Shown here piece by piece: positions 38,945 through 52,586 of a DNA stretch of 64,000 bases. Below the pieces are notes generated by a model. The model made no database searches and was not told where the DNA came from. It worked only from the letters and a program-made list of their open reading frames with translations. Both the position numbers and the translations under genes were made by a program. Numbering within the stretch: the first letter of the stretch is position 1; each line of letters begins with the position of its first letter. This stretch comes from Candidatus Pantoea bituminis (GTDB lineage Bacteria > Pseudomonadota > Gammaproteobacteria > Enterobacterales > Enterobacteriaceae), in contig NZ_JAGTWO010000004.1 of assembly GCF_018842675.1 (NCBI RefSeq), forward strand, positions 2,666,001 through 2,730,000, in the 5' to 3' direction.

Positions 38945-40467
38945 ATGGTTTTAGCCTCTCTCTACTCGCGTCAGCGGGTACGCCTTCTGCTGGCTTTAAT
39001 TATGGGTGCCTTTGGCACCCTCGCCTTTTCCCCTTATGATTTTTGGCCTGCTGCGCTGCTTTCGCTGTGTGGCCTGCAGCTCCTGACGCTCAATCGAACC
39101 AGCCCGCAGGCTACAGTCATCGGCTTCGTTTGGGGTTTTGGTCTGTTTGGTAGCGGCATAAACTGGGTTTACGTCAGCATCGCGACCTTTGGTGGCATGC
39201 CAGGACCGGTGAATATTTTCTTGGTGGTTCTGCTGGCCGCCTATTTAGCTATCTACCCCGCATTATTTGCAGGTTTGCTCAATCGATTTTGGCCGCGCGC
39301 TACATTGTGGCGTCTGGCGCTAGCCGCACCAGCATTGTGGCAAATCACTGAGTTCTTACGCGGTTGGGTGCTAACTGGCTTCCCTTGGCTGCAATTTGGT
39401 TACAGCCAGATTGATGGTCCGCTGAAAGGGCTTGCTCCGCTGGCGGGGGTAGAAACGCTGACCTTCCTGCTGATGATTATTGCTGGCCTGCTGGTGCATG
39501 CTCTGCAACAACGCAGCGGTAAAAGCCTGATCGCCGGCTTGATATTACTGGCACTGCCTTGGCCTCTACGCTACATCCAGTGGGTTCAACCGATGCCTCA
39601 GCGCAGCGTTGAAGTGGCTTTAGTACAAGGTAATATCCCGCAGTCGATGAAGTGGGATCCTCAGCAATTACTGAATACGCTACGCGTTTATACCAGCCTG
39701 AGTCAGCCGCTGATGGGCAAAGCGCCGATCATTATTTGGCCTGAGTCTGCTATCACTGATTTAGAAAGCAACCAGCAAGCGTTTTTGCGTTCACTTGATG
39801 ATGAATTACACCAGCGTGGCAGCGCATTGATTACCGGCATCGTTGATTCACGTCTGGAGCAGAACCGCTACCACGACTACAACACAGTAATCGCGTTGGG
39901 TGGAGAACAGCCTTATAACTACTTCAGCGCCAATCGTTATCAAAAAACCATTTGGTTCCCTTTGGCGAATTCGTGCCGCTGGCTGATTTACTCCGCCCGC
40001 TGGCGCCGTTCTTTGATCTGCCAATGTCCTCTTTCAGTCGCGGTGCCTATATTCAACCGCAACTGAGCGTGGCGGGCTACCACCTTACTAGCGCGATTTG
40101 CTATGAAATTGTGCTGGGCGAACAGGTACGCGCCAATTTACGTCCCGATACTGATTTCCTGTTAACGGTATCCAATGACGCATGGTTTGGGCACTCAATA
40201 GGCCCGTGGCAGCATTTCCAGATGGCGCGAATGCGTGCATTGGAATTAGGCCGCCCGCTGTTACGTAGCACCAATAATGGCGTGACCGCAGTAGTGAATG
40301 CCAATGGCGATGTTGAGAAGATGCTGTCGCAGTTTACCCGCGGCGTATTAACTGAAAAAGTCACGCCCACTACCGGTGAAACACCTTATGCACGCGCTGG
40401 CGTTTGGCCAGTCTGGATATTAACGGCCTTAGCGGCGCTTATTGCTGTTATCCGCCGTCGGCGTTAG
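38945..40467 (+). CDS. lnt: Apolipoprotein N-acyltransferase (frameshifted)
   Basis: Inner-membrane enzyme adding the third acyl chain to lipoproteins, essential in E. coli. About six N-terminal membrane helices are followed by a periplasmic nitrilase-fold domain with the Glu in [12 protein letters not shown], a Lys region and the Cys in [13 protein letters not shown]. The break is at A6, 39942-39947. One more A gives [17 protein letters not shown] and 507 residues (E. coli 512). I infer a sequencing error, since loss of Lnt would be lethal. Start [15 protein letters not shown] at 38945, five bases after ybeX. Confidence 0.93.
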
Positions 40468-40481
40468 GTTTATCTCAACGC

Positions 40482-40512
40482 AAAACGGCGAAGGCTCCTT
40501 CGCCGTTTTTTC
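40482..40512 (+). terminator. lnt terminator
   Basis: AAAACGGCGAAGG / CCTTCGCCGTTTTTT with loop CT, at the end of the ybeZYX-lnt block. Confidence 0.93.
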
Positions 40513-40596
40513 TTCTCATAATCTCTGTATCCCACCTCTTTTCGTCACCCTCCGCTACCAACATCTCTGCATCCTCATCTACTCGATCGCGCTTTC

Positions 40597-40613
40597 TGGC
40601 ACGATGATTGCTA
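40597..40613 (+). promoter_or_regulatory. Sigma-54 promoter for gltIJKL
   Basis: CTGGCACGATGATTGCT matches the sigma-54 consensus (TGGCAC, five bases, TTGC) at every key position. It would place the transcript start near 40623, about 290 bases before gltI. This fits nitrogen control of the glutamate/aspartate transporter. The 400-base gap also holds GCACCAAAA (about 40669) and TTTTGGTGC (about 40727), which resemble inverted NtrC half-sites but lie downstream of the start, which is atypical. No protein-coding gene is seen in the gap. Confidence 0.7.
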
Positions 40614-40913
40614 TTTAACTCAGGAGTTTTCGCAGACATACCATTTGATGACGCGTTGTCAGGCCGTCTGCACCAAAAGAAATCAATCCCGCGCACCGCT
40701 ATCGCGCACGGATGTGTTTTTGCCTTTTTTGGTGCGAATCGCCTCGCAAAAAAGAAACTTTTTTGTTTCATCACGTTAACAATCCGCTATGTTAGTGACT
40801 ATTCTGAGCGCGCTTGCGCTGTGGGATGACCAGAAAAGCAGCAGAAAATACACACAACATCATAATCAGCACAGGATAAATTCTGTGCAATTTCCATACG
40901 AAGGAGTTGGAAC

Positions 40914-41810
40914 ATGCAGATACGCAAAGTGGCATTATCTCTTCTGCTGTTAAGCGCAGCAGCTGGAGCGGCCCAAGCGGAAGATCTCAGCGGCACCCTG
41001 AAAAAGATTAATGACAATGATGTCATTGTCGTCGGGCACCGTGAATCATCAGTTCCCTTTTCTTACTATGACAACCAGCAAAAAGTCGTCGGTTATTCTC
41101 AGGCTTATTCCAACGCCATTGTAGAAGCCATCAAAGCGAAGCTGAACAAGCCTGACCTGCAGGTCAAAATGATCCCTATCACTTCACAAAACCGTATCCC
41201 TCTGTTACAGAACGGAACTTACGATTTTGAGTGTGGATCAACCACCAACAACCTTGAGCGTCAGAAACAGGCCGCCTTCTCCGATACCATTTTTGTGATC
41301 GGCACGCGCCTGCTGGTGAAAAAAGGCGGTCCGATTAAAGATTTCACCGACCTCAAAGGCAAAACTGTGGTCGTGACATCCGGTACGACTTCAGAAGTTC
41401 TGCTGCATAAGCTGAACGATGAGAAGAAAATGGAAATGCGCATTATCAGCGCTAAAGATCACGGTGATTCTTTCCGCACGCTGGAAACCGGTCGCGCTGT
41501 GGCCTTCATGATGGACGATGCACTACTGGCAGGCGAACGTGCAAAAGCGAAGAAACCTGATAACTGGGAAATTTTAGGCACGCCGCAATCGAAAGAAGCT
41601 TATGGCTGCATGCTGCGTAAAGAAGATCCACAGTTCAAAACCTTGGTGGATGACACTATCGTTAAAGCGCAGTCTTCTGGTCAGGCAGAAAAATGGTTTG
41701 ATACCTGGTTCAAGCAGCCGATCCCACCAAAGAATTTGAACATGAACTTTGCGTTGTCTGATGACATGAAAGCCCTGTTTAAAGAGCCTAATGACAAGGC
41801 ACTGAATTAA
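40914..41810 (+). CDS. gltI: Glutamate/aspartate ABC transporter periplasmic binding protein
   Basis: Solute-binding protein of GltIJKL. It is 298 residues (E. coli 302), with a Sec signal peptide (QIRKVALSLLLLSAAAGAAQA, cleaved near 22-23). The bacterial extracellular solute-binding family 3 fold follows: VIVVGHRESSVPFSYYD, GTYDFECGSTTNNLERQK, FMMDDALLAGERAK. Preceded by a sigma-54 promoter and followed by a candidate SroC RNA. Confidence 0.96.
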   Translation: MQIRKVALSLLLLSAAAGAAQAEDLSGTLKKINDNDVIVVGHRESSVPFSYYDNQQKVVGYSQAYSNAIVEAIKAKLNKPDLQVKMIPITSQNRIPLLQNGTYDFECGSTTNNLERQKQAAFSDTIFVIGTRLLVKKGGPIKDFTDLKGKTVVVTSGTTSEVLLHKLNDEKKMEMRIISAKDHGDSFRTLETGRAVAFMMDDALLAGERAKAKKPDNWEILGTPQSKEAYGCMLRKEDPQFKTLVDDTIVKAQSSGQAEKWFDTWFKQPIPPKNLNMNFALSDDMKALFKEPNDKALN

Positions 41811-41814
41811 CAAT

Positions 41815-41952
41815 GATAACAAGGGCAGCCGCGCTGCCCTCTCGATTGCTGAAACCGCGGCATGGACAGACAAACCTGTAACAGGTCGTTCCCCTGAAAC
41901 AGGCAGTAAAAGCCGTTCATCAATCTTCAGGGTAGCTTAGCTACCCTTTTTT
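41815..41952 (+). ncRNA. sroC: Candidate SroC small RNA in the gltI-gltJ spacer
   Basis: E. coli and Salmonella make SroC from the gltI-gltJ spacer by RNase E processing; it sponges GcvB. Here the 155-base spacer has a strong hairpin AGGGCAGC / GCTGCCCT (41822-41829 with 41833-41840) and ends in AGGGTAGC / GCTACCCT plus T6 (41929-41952). The position, size and terminal hairpin fit SroC. The 5' end would be set by processing and is a guess. I did not demonstrate GcvB complementarity. Confidence 0.55.
41929..41952 (+). terminator. Internal terminator before gltJ
   Basis: Perfect 8-bp stem with loop TTA and six T. It would end the gltI-SroC transcript and lower gltJKL relative to gltI, which suits a transporter needing excess binding protein. 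Confidence 0.88.
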
Positions 41953-41965
41953 ACCGGAGCTCGTT

Positions 41966-42705
41966 ATGGGTATCGATTGGAACTGGGGCATTTTTCTCGA
42001 ACAGGCCCCGTTCGGTAACACGACCTACCTTGGCTGGCTGTGGTCCGGTTTTCAGGTGACGATCGCCGTCTCCTGTTGTGCCTGGATTATCGCCTTCTGT
42101 GTAGGATCATTTTTCGGCATTCTGCGCACTGTACCCAATCGTCTGTTGTCGACCATTGGTACGTGCTACGTGGAACTGTTTCGTAATATCCCGCTCATCG
42201 TTCAGTTTTTCTTCTGGTACTTGGTGGCACCGGAACTGGTGGGTGAAAACTTAGGGATGTGGTTTAAAGCCGAGCTGGATCCCAACATTCAATTTTTCAT
42301 CTCCTCTACGATCTGTCTTGGCCTGTTTACCGCGGCCCGCGTCTGCGAGCAGGTACGAGCGGCGATTCAGTCGCTGCCAAGCGGACAAAAAATGCCGGTT
42401 TGGCGATGGGGCTAACCCTGCCGCAAACCTATCGTTATGTGTTACTACCGAATGCGTATCGCGTGATTGTGCCGCCGATGACATCGGAAATGCTTAACCT
42501 GGTGAAAAACTCCGCTATCGCTTCGACTATTGGCTTGGTAGATATGGCTGCACAGGCGGGCAAACTGCTCGACTATTCCGCACACGCTTATGAATCCTTT
42601 ACGGCTATTACGCTGGCCTACGTGGCGATTAACCTGGTGATCATGCTGTTGATGAGTTTTGTAGAGCGCAAAGTGCGTCTGCCTGGCAATGTAGGAGGGA
42701 AATAA
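41966..42705 (+). CDS. gltJ: Glutamate/aspartate ABC transporter permease GltJ (frameshifted)
   Basis: Inner-membrane permease subunit of the HisM family with about five helices and the EAA-loop motif. The frame breaks at A6, 42387-42392. One more A gives [20 protein letters not shown] and exactly 246 residues, as in E. coli. The break falls inside the EAA-loop that contacts GltL, so an intact protein in the living cell is likely and a sequencing error is inferred. Confidence 0.94.
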
Positions 42706-43382
42706 TGTACGAATTTGACTGGAGCTCCATTGCTCCCAGCCTGCCCTACCTGCTAAACGGTTTGGTTATCACGTTCAAAATCACCCTCACCGCGGTGATC
42801 TTCGGCATTATCTGGGGCACCTTGCTGGCAGTAATGCGTTTATCTACTTTCAAGCCCATCAGCTGGTTCGCCAAACTTTACGTCAACCTGTTCCGTTCAG
42901 TGCCGTTGGTGATGGTGCTGCTGTGGTTTTATCTGGTGGTGCCGAGCTTCTTACAGCAGGTTCTGGGGATATCGCCGAAAACCGATATTCGCCTGATTTC
43001 GGCAATGGTGGCTTTTTCACTGTTCGAAGCCGCTTATTATTCAGAAATTATCCGTGCCGGGATCATTAGTATCTCACGCGGTCAGGGTAATGCGGCGTTG
43101 GCGCTGGGCATGACGCAATGGCAGTCGATGAAACTTATCATCCTGCCGCAGGCGTTCCGCGCCATGGTACCGCTGCTGCTGACGCAAGGTATCGTGCTGT
43201 TTCAGGATACGTCGTTGGTCTATGTCTTGAGCCTGGCTGACTTCTTCCGTACCGCTTCTACCATTGGTGAGCGTGACGGTACCCAGGTTGAAATGGTTCT
43301 GTTTGCCGGTCTGGTTTACTTCGTTATCAGCCTGAGCGCGTCGTTGTTGGTCAGTTATCTAAAAAGAAAAAGGACGGTTTAA
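42705..43382 (+). CDS. gltK: Glutamate/aspartate ABC transporter permease GltK
   Basis: Second permease subunit, 225 residues (E. coli 224). It has a HisQM-type membrane domain with [19 protein letters not shown] and the EAA-like loop [20 protein letters not shown]. It starts on the last base of gltJ and ends directly against gltL. Confidence 0.97.
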   Translation: MYEFDWSSIAPSLPYLLNGLVITFKITLTAVIFGIIWGTLLAVMRLSTFKPISWFAKLYVNLFRSVPLVMVLLWFYLVVPSFLQQVLGISPKTDIRLISAMVAFSLFEAAYYSEIIRAGIISISRGQGNAALALGMTQWQSMKLIILPQAFRAMVPLLLTQGIVLFQDTSLVYVLSLADFFRTASTIGERDGTQVEMVLFAGLVYFVISLSASLLVSYLKRKRTV

Positions 43383-44108
43383 ATGATTAACCTGAAAAAT
43401 GTTTCTAAGTGGTATGGTCACTTTCAGGTGCTGACCGACTGCTCAACCGAAGTGAAAACCGGTGAAGTGGTAGTGGTCTGCGGACCGTCCGGTTCTGGTA
43501 AATCAACCTTGATCAAAACCGTCAATGGGCTGGAGCCGATTCAGCAAGGCAACATCACGGTTAGCGGAACCGAAGTAAACAACAAGAAAACTAACCTGGC
43601 CAAGTTACGCAGCCAGATCGGCATGGTGTTTCAGAACTTCGAACTCTTTCCGCACCTCAGCATTATCGATAATTTGGTGCTGGCGCAAGTCAAAGTCTTG
43701 AAACGTGACAAAGCCGCAGCGCGTGAGAAAGGCCTAAAGCTGTTGACTCGCGTCGGATTGGCAGCACATGCACAAAAATTTCCAGGCCAGCTTTCTGGCG
43801 GCCAACAGCAGCGTGTGGCGATTGCCCGCGCGCTCTGCATGGATCCCATTGCCATGCTGTTTGACGAACCGACCTCAGCGCTCGATCCTGAAATGATCAA
43901 TGAAGTGCTGGACGTGATGGTCGAACTGGCACAGGAAGGCATGACAATGATGGTGGTAACCCACGAAATGGGCTTTGCGCGTAAAGTGGCTAACCGCGTG
44001 ATCTTTATGGATGAAGGTAAAATTATCGAAGACACTAATAAAGATGACTTCTTTAACAATCCGCAATCCGATCGCGCTAAAGACTTCCTCGCTAAAATCC
44101 TGCACTAA
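43383..44108 (+). CDS. gltL: Glutamate/aspartate ABC transporter ATP-binding protein GltL
   Basis: ATPase subunit, 241 residues, E. coli length. Walker [15 protein letters not shown]-loop FQNFELFPH, signature [15 protein letters not shown], Walker [13 protein letters not shown] and H-loop [10 protein letters not shown] are all intact. Confidence 0.97.
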   Translation: MINLKNVSKWYGHFQVLTDCSTEVKTGEVVVVCGPSGSGKSTLIKTVNGLEPIQQGNITVSGTEVNNKKTNLAKLRSQIGMVFQNFELFPHLSIIDNLVLAQVKVLKRDKAAAREKGLKLLTRVGLAAHAQKFPGQLSGGQQQRVAIARALCMDPIAMLFDEPTSALDPEMINEVLDVMVELAQEGMTMMVVTHEMGFARKVANRVIFMDEGKIIEDTNKDDFFNNPQSDRAKDFLAKILH

Positions 44109-44140
44109 AAAACAGGCGGGCTGCGAGGCCCGCCTGTTTT
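44107..44140 (+). terminator. gltL / ybeL bidirectional terminator
   Basis: AAAACAGGCGGGC / GCCCGCCTGTTTT with a short loop lies between the convergent gltL and ybeL genes. Confidence 0.93.
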
Positions 44141-44154
44141 ATCAAACATTTAAA

Positions 44155-44637
44155 TTAAGGTTCAAACGGCTGGCGTTGAAACTGATCGTGCCCGCATTCC
44201 GGGCAACGTGACAAGGTTTCGGGTGTGTAAATAGCGCGAGTAAACTGGCACTTTTCACATACCAGATTTCCTAACCCCACCACTTCACCACTTTGATATA
44301 CGCCATGGTGATGCAGATCCTGAAACACCTCCCGCCACTCCAGCTGGCTCTTATCGGTGATGTCAGCCAACTCTTTCCACACGCTTTCACGAATCACTCG
44401 CATAAACACTGAATCACCTAACGGCTCCTCAACTTCAGCATAGCTGCGTGCAAACTCTTCTAAATCTCGCCGAACCGACGAAAGCGCCTGATCGACTTCA
44501 CCAACGCTGAGGTCACTGCTGGCAAGCAACTGACTACGCCGTTCAGCAATCAGCGTATCAACGTTACGATCGCCATGGCGAAGGCGCTCGGTCAAAACCG
44601 CTAACGACTCGCGATATTCCTGAGCCACTTTGTTCAT
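44155..44637 (-). CDS. ybeL: Zinc-ribbon protein YbeL
   Basis: 160-residue cytoplasmic protein, same length as E. coli YbeL. The N-terminal two thirds look helical (VAQEYRESLAVLTERLR). The C-terminus has a zinc ribbon with CEKCQF and CPECGH. Function unknown. In E. coli several genes (ybeQ to rihA) separate ybeL from gltL; here they are adjacent. Confidence 0.94.
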   Translation of the reverse strand: MNKVAQEYRESLAVLTERLRHGDRNVDTLIAERRSQLLASSDLSVGEVDQALSSVRRDLEEFARSYAEVEEPLGDSVFMRVIRESVWKELADITDKSQLEWREVFQDLHHHGVYQSGEVVGLGNLVCEKCQFTRAIYTPETLSRCPECGHDQFQRQPFEP

Positions 44638-44844
44638 TTAATTCTCCTTTATGCGCTCAATGCCTGCACTAAGTTTAGACGTTTTGGCATATTTGCCGTG
44701 TCGTCTGAGAGGCGAATGACAAAAGGGTGAAGGCTCAGGCGCTTTAAGCAGAAATCGCGCCAGCGAAAGTGGGAAGTGTTGTTGATACGCGGCCTTATGG
44801 GTATGCTATGCGGATCTTAAAGTAAGCAAAGTGTTATTCATTAA

Positions 44845-47441
<2,597 letters not shown>

Positions 47442-47455
47442 GTTCAGGAGGAACT

Positions 47456-48055
47456 GTGCGACATCCGATTATCAGGCTGTTTGTCACGCTGGCGGTGTTG
47501 ATCACCGCTGGCTGTGGTTTTCATCCACGCGGCACCACGCAGGTGCCGTCTGAGTTGAAAACGCTGATTGTTAACTCTGGCGATCCTTATGGTCCGCTGA
47601 CACGTACAGTGCGTCAGCAGCTGCGCCTTAATAACGTCAATATTGTTCAGGACACTAAGCAGAACCGCATCGATATCCCCACGCTGCGTCTTGGCGGAGA
47701 AAGGCAAGGTCGTGACACCGCTTCGGTATTTATCAGCGGCACCACCGCAGAATATCAGTTGGTGATGACGGTAACTGCGCAGGTCCTGTTGCCGGGCAAA
47801 GGCATCTATCCCATCAGCACCACGGTTTATCGCTCCTTCTTTGATAACCCGAATGCGGCGCTGGCAAAAGATGCCGAGCAGGACTTGATCGTTCAGGAGA
47901 TGCGTCAACGTGCTGCAGAGCAGTTGGTGCGTAAGCTGCTTACCGTGCATGCTGCGCAAATCAACAACAAAGAGACATTACCTGAATCGTCCATTCCGGT
48001 GCCGGGTGAAGATTCAGCGGAAGTGCCCTCTTCCTCTGCTACCAGTTTGCAATGA
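47456..48055 (+). CDS. lptE: LPS-assembly lipoprotein LptE
   Basis: Outer-membrane lipoprotein that plugs LptD and helps place LPS on the cell surface. It starts with GTG after an AGGAGGA site and is 199 residues (E. coli 193). Lipoprotein signal with lipobox ITAGC (Cys ~20), then [17 protein letters not shown] and the conserved [14 protein letters not shown] and [19 protein letters not shown] stretches. Ends overlapping holA by four bases. Confidence 0.96.
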   Translation: MRHPIIRLFVTLAVLITAGCGFHPRGTTQVPSELKTLIVNSGDPYGPLTRTVRQQLRLNNVNIVQDTKQNRIDIPTLRLGGERQGRDTASVFISGTTAEYQLVMTVTAQVLLPGKGIYPISTTVYRSFFDNPNAALAKDAEQDLIVQEMRQRAAEQLVRKLLTVHAAQINNKETLPESSIPVPGEDSAEVPSSSATSLQ

Positions 48056-49083
48056 TCAGGATTTATCCTGAACAACTCAGCGCGCAGCTTCGTGAGGGGC
48101 TGCGCGCCTGTTATTTGTTAGCCGGTAACGAACCTTTGTTGTTGCAGGAGAGTGCCGATGCCATCCGCGTCACCGCGAATGCGCAAGGCTTTGAAGAGCA
48201 TTTCAGCTTCACGCTGGATGCTCACACCGACTGGGACAGTTTGTTTGTCAGCTGCCAGTCGCTCAGCCTGTTCGCACAACGCCAAACCCTGACGCTACAC
48301 TTTCCCGAAAATGGCCCCAATGCGGCGATGGCAGAGCAACTGCTCAAGCTGTCTGGCCTGCTGCATGCCGATATTCTGTTGATTTGCCGTCTGGCAAAAC
48401 TGACCAAAGCACAGGAAAACAGCGCCTGGTTCAAAGCGTTGTCGGCGCACGCTGTGTTAGTACCCTGTCAGACGCCAGAGCAGGCGCAGCTGCCACGTTG
48501 GGTTGTTAACCGTGCTAAAGCGATGCAGTTAAACATCGATGACGCGGCCGTGCAGCTGCTGTGTTACTGCTATGAAGGTAATTTGCTGGCGCTGGCACAA
48601 GCGCTGGAGCGTTTATCGCTGCAGTGGCCCGACGGCAAACTCACTTTGCCGCGCGTTGAAGAAGCCGTAAGCGATGCCGCACATTTTACCCCTTTTCACT
48701 GGGTGGATGCTTTGCTGGCGGGTAAAAGCCGCCGCGCCCTGCATATTCTTCATCAGTTAGAAAAAGAAGATAGCGAAGCGGTAATTTTAATGCGCACGCT
48801 GCAACGCGATCTGCTGACATTACTGCACTTGCAGCGCCATCAGACGCAACAGCCGCTGCGCACGCTGATGGATCAACAACGCATCTGGCAAAATCGTCGC
48901 GCTTTGTTTACCGAAGCACTACAAAGACTGGATGCTGTCCGTTTACAGCGCGCCATTCATTTGCTGGCACAGATCGAGATAACCTTAAAGCAAGATTATG
49001 GTCAGCCTGTTTGGCCACAGCTCGAAACGTTGTCGTTATTGATTTCCAGCCGCGCCTTTCCAACGAGTTTTGCTCATGTCTGA
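48052..49083 (+). CDS. holA: DNA polymerase III subunit delta
   Basis: Clamp-loader subunit that opens the beta sliding clamp. It is 343 residues, E. coli length. Recognisable stretches are [34 protein letters not shown] start ([19 protein letters not shown]), [17 protein letters not shown] and [20 protein letters not shown]. Overlaps lptE and nadD at its two ends. Confidence 0.96.
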   Translation: MIRIYPEQLSAQLREGLRACYLLAGNEPLLLQESADAIRVTANAQGFEEHFSFTLDAHTDWDSLFVSCQSLSLFAQRQTLTLHFPENGPNAAMAEQLLKLSGLLHADILLICRLAKLTKAQENSAWFKALSAHAVLVPCQTPEQAQLPRWVVNRAKAMQLNIDDAAVQLLCYCYEGNLLALAQALERLSLQWPDGKLTLPRVEEAVSDAAHFTPFHWVDALLAGKSRRALHILHQLEKEDSEAVILMRTLQRDLLTLLHLQRHQTQQPLRTLMDQQRIWQNRRALFTEALQRLDAVRLQRAIHLLAQIEITLKQDYGQPVWPQLETLSLLISSRAFPTSFAHV

Positions 49084-49720
49084 ACTACACGCGCTGTTTG
49101 GTGGCACCTTTGACCCGATTCACTTTGGCCATTTGCGCCCTGTTGAAGCGTTGGCGCAACAAGTTGGATTAAAACGCATTACCTTGTTACCCAATAACGT
49201 GCCGCCACATCGTCCTCAGCCAGAAGCGAGTGCCGCACAGCGCGTTGATATGCTGCGTTGCGCTACCGAAACGCTTCCGCTGTTTGAGATTGATACGCGC
49301 GAACTGCAACGCGAAACGCCATCGTGGACCGTCGCGACGCTAGAAACCCTGCGCGCTGAGCGTGGCCAACAGCAGCCGCTGGGTTTTATTATTGGCCAGG
49401 ATTCTTTGCTTACGCTGGCAAAATGGCATCGCTGGCAAGATTTGTTGTCATTGTGTCACCTGCTGGTCTGTAAACGCCCTGGCTATGCCACCGAAATGGA
49501 TTCGCCCGAGATGCAGGCGTGGCTTGATGACCATATCACGCAGGATGTTCAGCAACTGCATCAACGGGCAGCAGGGTGTATCTGGCTGGCTGAAACGCCG
49601 TTGTATAATATTTCCGCTACTGAAATCCGTCAGCGCCGCCATCAGAATCTCGCTTGTGATGATCTTCTGCCTGCCGCCGTTATTGCCTATATCGACCGCG
49701 CTGGCTTATATCGCGACTGA
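49076..49720 (+). CDS. nadD: Nicotinate-nucleotide adenylyltransferase
   Basis: Adenylates nicotinate mononucleotide in NAD synthesis. The start at ATG 49076 gives [20 protein letters not shown], 214 residues (E. coli 213). The nucleotidyltransferase [11 protein letters not shown] motif and the C-terminal [11 protein letters not shown] (ISSTxxR type) are intact. Overlaps holA by eight bases. The cobC gene that follows nadD in E. coli is absent. Confidence 0.96.
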   Translation: MSELHALFGGTFDPIHFGHLRPVEALAQQVGLKRITLLPNNVPPHRPQPEASAAQRVDMLRCATETLPLFEIDTRELQRETPSWTVATLETLRAERGQQQPLGFIIGQDSLLTLAKWHRWQDLLSLCHLLVCKRPGYATEMDSPEMQAWLDDHITQDVQQLHQRAAGCIWLAETPLYNISATEIRQRRHQNLACDDLLPAAVIAYIDRAGLYRD

Positions 49721-49854
49721 TTTCCCCATGCTATACTGCGCCGCTTGATTTTTGGCTGCGTCATTCCGTACATCATTTAGTCTGTGCATCATTTATTCTG
49801 AGCACTATCCGGGCTTTCAGCCGGTCCACCATCACCAGTTTTGAGGGGAACCTT

Positions 49855-50172
49855 TTGCAAGGTAAAGCACTCCAAGAGTTCGTTATCGATAAAATCGATG
49901 ATATTAAAGGCCAGGACATCATTGCACTTGATGTGCAAGGTAAATCCAGCATCACCGATTGCATGATTATCTGCACCGGCACCTCGACACGTCATGTCTC
50001 TTCGATTGCCGAGCACGTTGCGCAGGAATCTCGCGCAGCGGGTATGGCGCCGCTGTCGGTTGAAGGTAAAAATGCTTCCGATTGGGTCATTGTTGATCTG
50101 GGTGAAGTTATTGTGCACATCATGCAGGAAGAGAGTCGCCAGTTGTATGAACTGGAAAAACTCTGGAGCTAA
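49855..50172 (+). CDS. rsfS: Ribosomal silencing factor RsfS
   Basis: Binds ribosomal protein uL14 and blocks subunit joining when nutrients are scarce. It starts with TTG, as in E. coli, after GAGGGGAA, and is 105 residues, the E. coli length: [59 protein letters not shown]. Three bases precede rlmH, so the two are coupled. Confidence 0.97.
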   Translation: MQGKALQEFVIDKIDDIKGQDIIALDVQGKSSITDCMIICTGTSTRHVSSIAEHVAQESRAAGMAPLSVEGKNASDWVIVDLGEVIVHIMQEESRQLYELEKLWS

Positions 50173-50175
50173 CGC

Positions 50176-50646
50176 GTGAAACTGCAGCTCGTTGCCGTTG
50201 GCACCAAAATGCCCGACTGGGTGCAGACCGGTTTCATGGAATATCTGCGTCGCTTTCCCAAAGATATGCCGCTGGAATTGATTGAGGTTCAGGCGGGTAA
50301 GCGTGGGAAAAATGCTGACATCAAACGCATTCTTGAAAAAGAAGGTGAAGCGATGTTGGCGGCGGTCGGCAAAGGCAATCGCATTGTTACGCTGGATATC
50401 CCCGGACATCCGTGGGAAACGCCACAATTAGCGCAGCAGCTGGAGCGCTGGAAGCAGGATGGACGTGATGTCAGCCTGCTGATTGGCGGCCCGGAAGGTT
50501 TAGCGCCCGCCTGCAAAGCTGCGGCCGAGCAGAGTTGGTCGCTTTCAGCATTGACGCTACCCCATCCGCTGGTGCGCGTGCTGGTTGCTGAAAGTCTTTA
50601 TCGTGCATGGAGCATTACGGCAAATCACCCTTATCATCGTGAATGA
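50176..50646 (+). CDS. rlmH: 23S rRNA (pseudouridine1915-N3)-methyltransferase RlmH
   Basis: SPOUT-family enzyme methylating pseudouridine 1915 of 23S rRNA. It is 156 residues (E. coli 155). The knotted C-terminal SAM site shows in [20 protein letters not shown] and [19 protein letters not shown]. Confidence 0.97.
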   Translation: MKLQLVAVGTKMPDWVQTGFMEYLRRFPKDMPLELIEVQAGKRGKNADIKRILEKEGEAMLAAVGKGNRIVTLDIPGHPWETPQLAQQLERWKQDGRDVSLLIGGPEGLAPACKAAAEQSWSLSALTLPHPLVRVLVAESLYRAWSITANHPYHRE

Positions 50647-50680
50647 CCGATAAGCCCACATCAGACCTTACAAGTAGCGG

Positions 50681-52584
50681 ATGAAATTACAAAGCAACGC
50701 CTTTCGCGATTATAGCGCCGAACAGAAACTCTTTGTCCGCCGGGCGTTGATCGCTTTCGTCGGTATTTTAGTGCTTTCCTCCGTGCTGGTGGTCAACCTG
50801 TACCACCTGCAGATTTTACGTTTCGACGATTACCGTACCCGCTCAAACGAAAACCGCATCAAACTGGTGCCGGTTGCGCCCAGTCGCGGCATCATCTATG
50901 ACCGCAACGGCACGCCGCTGGCGTCGAACCGCACTATTTATCAGGCTGAGTTAGTGCCAGAAAAGGTCGATGATCTTAAACAGACGTTAGAAAATTTACG
51001 TCCGGTGCTCGATCTCAGCGACGAAGATCTTGAAGCCTTTGAAAAAGAGCGCAAGCGCTCACGACGCTTTACCTCAATTCCGGTTAAAACCGGCCTGAAT
51101 GATATTCAGGTTGCCCGCTTTGCTGTTAATCAATATCGCTTTCCCGGCGTCGAAGTTAAAGGCTACCAACGTCGCTACTATCCTTTTGGTCAGACGCTGA
51201 CGCACGTTGTGGGTTACGTGTCGAAGATCAACGATCGCGATGTCGCTCGCCTTGATAAAGAAGGTAAATGGCCAAACTACGCAGCGACTCATGATATCGG
51301 CAAGTTGGGCATCGAAAACTTCTATGAAGATCTGCTGCACGGTAAGACAGGTTATGAAGAAGTTGAAGTAAACAACCGCGGCCGCGTGATTCGTCAGCTG
51401 CATGAGGAGTCGCCACAGGCGGGCCGCGACATCTATCTCACCATCGATCTTAAACTGCAGCAGTATATTGAAACGCTGCTGGCGGGAAGCCGCGCGGCGG
51501 TCGTGGTTAGCGATCCGCGTACCGGAGAAATATTGGCAATGGTATCAACGCCAAGCTATGACCCGAACCTGTTTGTTGATGGCATCTCGTCAAAAGATTA
51601 TCGCGCCTTGTTGGCCGATGAAAACCGTCCGCTCTACAACCGTGCGATACAAGCGGCTTACCCGCCAGCGTCAACCGTTAAACCCTATGTCGCCGTCTCT
51701 GCCTTAAGTGCCGGTGTGATCAATCGTAATACCAGCCTGTTCGATCCAGGTTGGTGGCAACTTCCCGGTTCTGAAAAGCGTTATCGCGACTGGAAAAAAT
51801 GGGGGCATGGCCGCCTCAATGTGACCAAATCGTTGGAAGAATCCGCCGATACCTTTTTCTATCAGGTCGCTTATGACATGGGTATTGACCGCCTTTCCGA
51901 ATGGATGAATAAATTTGGTTATGGCCATCGCACCGGTATTGACCTTCCACAGGAAAGCGCGGGCAACATGCCGACGCGCGAATGGAAACAGAAGCGCTTT
52001 AAAAACCGTGGTATCAAGGCGATACCATTCCTGTTGGTATTGGTCAGGGATACTGGACGGCCACGCCCTTGCAGATGAATAAAGCGATGATGATCCTGAT
52101 TAACGATGGCGAGATTAAAGTGCCGCATATGCTGCGCGCCACACGCGAAGGCCGTACGATAGTGCCTTACCGTCAGGCACCCTCGGCCCCTATTGGTGAT
52201 ATCCATTCGGGTTATTGGGAAATTGCTAAAGACGGCATGTATGGCGTTGCCAATCGCCCAAACGGTACTGCACACAAAAGCTTCGCGGATGCACCTTACA
52301 AAATCGCGGCCAAATCAGGTACGGCGCAGGTGTTCGGTTTGAAAGAGAACGAAACGTATAACGCGCATAAAATTGCCGAACGCTTACGTGATCACAAATT
52401 GATGACAGCCTTTGCACCCTACGACAAACCACGTGTTGCCGTGACGATCATTCTGGAAAACGGCGGCGCTGGCCCGGCGGTCGGTACCGTGATGCGCCAG
52501 ATTCTGGATCACATTATGTTAGGTGATAACAATACTGTCCTGCCGGACGCAGCGCCCACGCCGCCCGGCTATGAAGGTGAATAA
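50681..52584 (+). CDS. mrdA: Penicillin-binding protein 2, elongation transpeptidase (frameshifted)
   Basis: Class B PBP of the rod complex, working with RodA. One N-terminal membrane helix (~22-42), a dimerisation domain, then transpeptidase motifs: SxxK as [14 protein letters not shown], SxN as [14 protein letters not shown] and KSGTAQV near the end. The break is at A5, 52001-52005. One more A gives [20 protein letters not shown] and 634 residues (E. coli 633). Because the KSG motif lies after the break, the gene must be read through to give an active enzyme. Confidence 0.95.
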
Positions 52585-52586
52585 TC

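Noticed and set aside
40608..40829. 73-codon ORF in the gltI leader
   Set aside because: No convincing ribosome site, no recognisable motif, and it coincides with the predicted 5' leader of the sigma-54 transcript.
49789..50427. 212-codon minus-strand ORF
   Set aside because: Lies wholly over rsfS and rlmH, which are clear matches on the plus strand; codon shadow.
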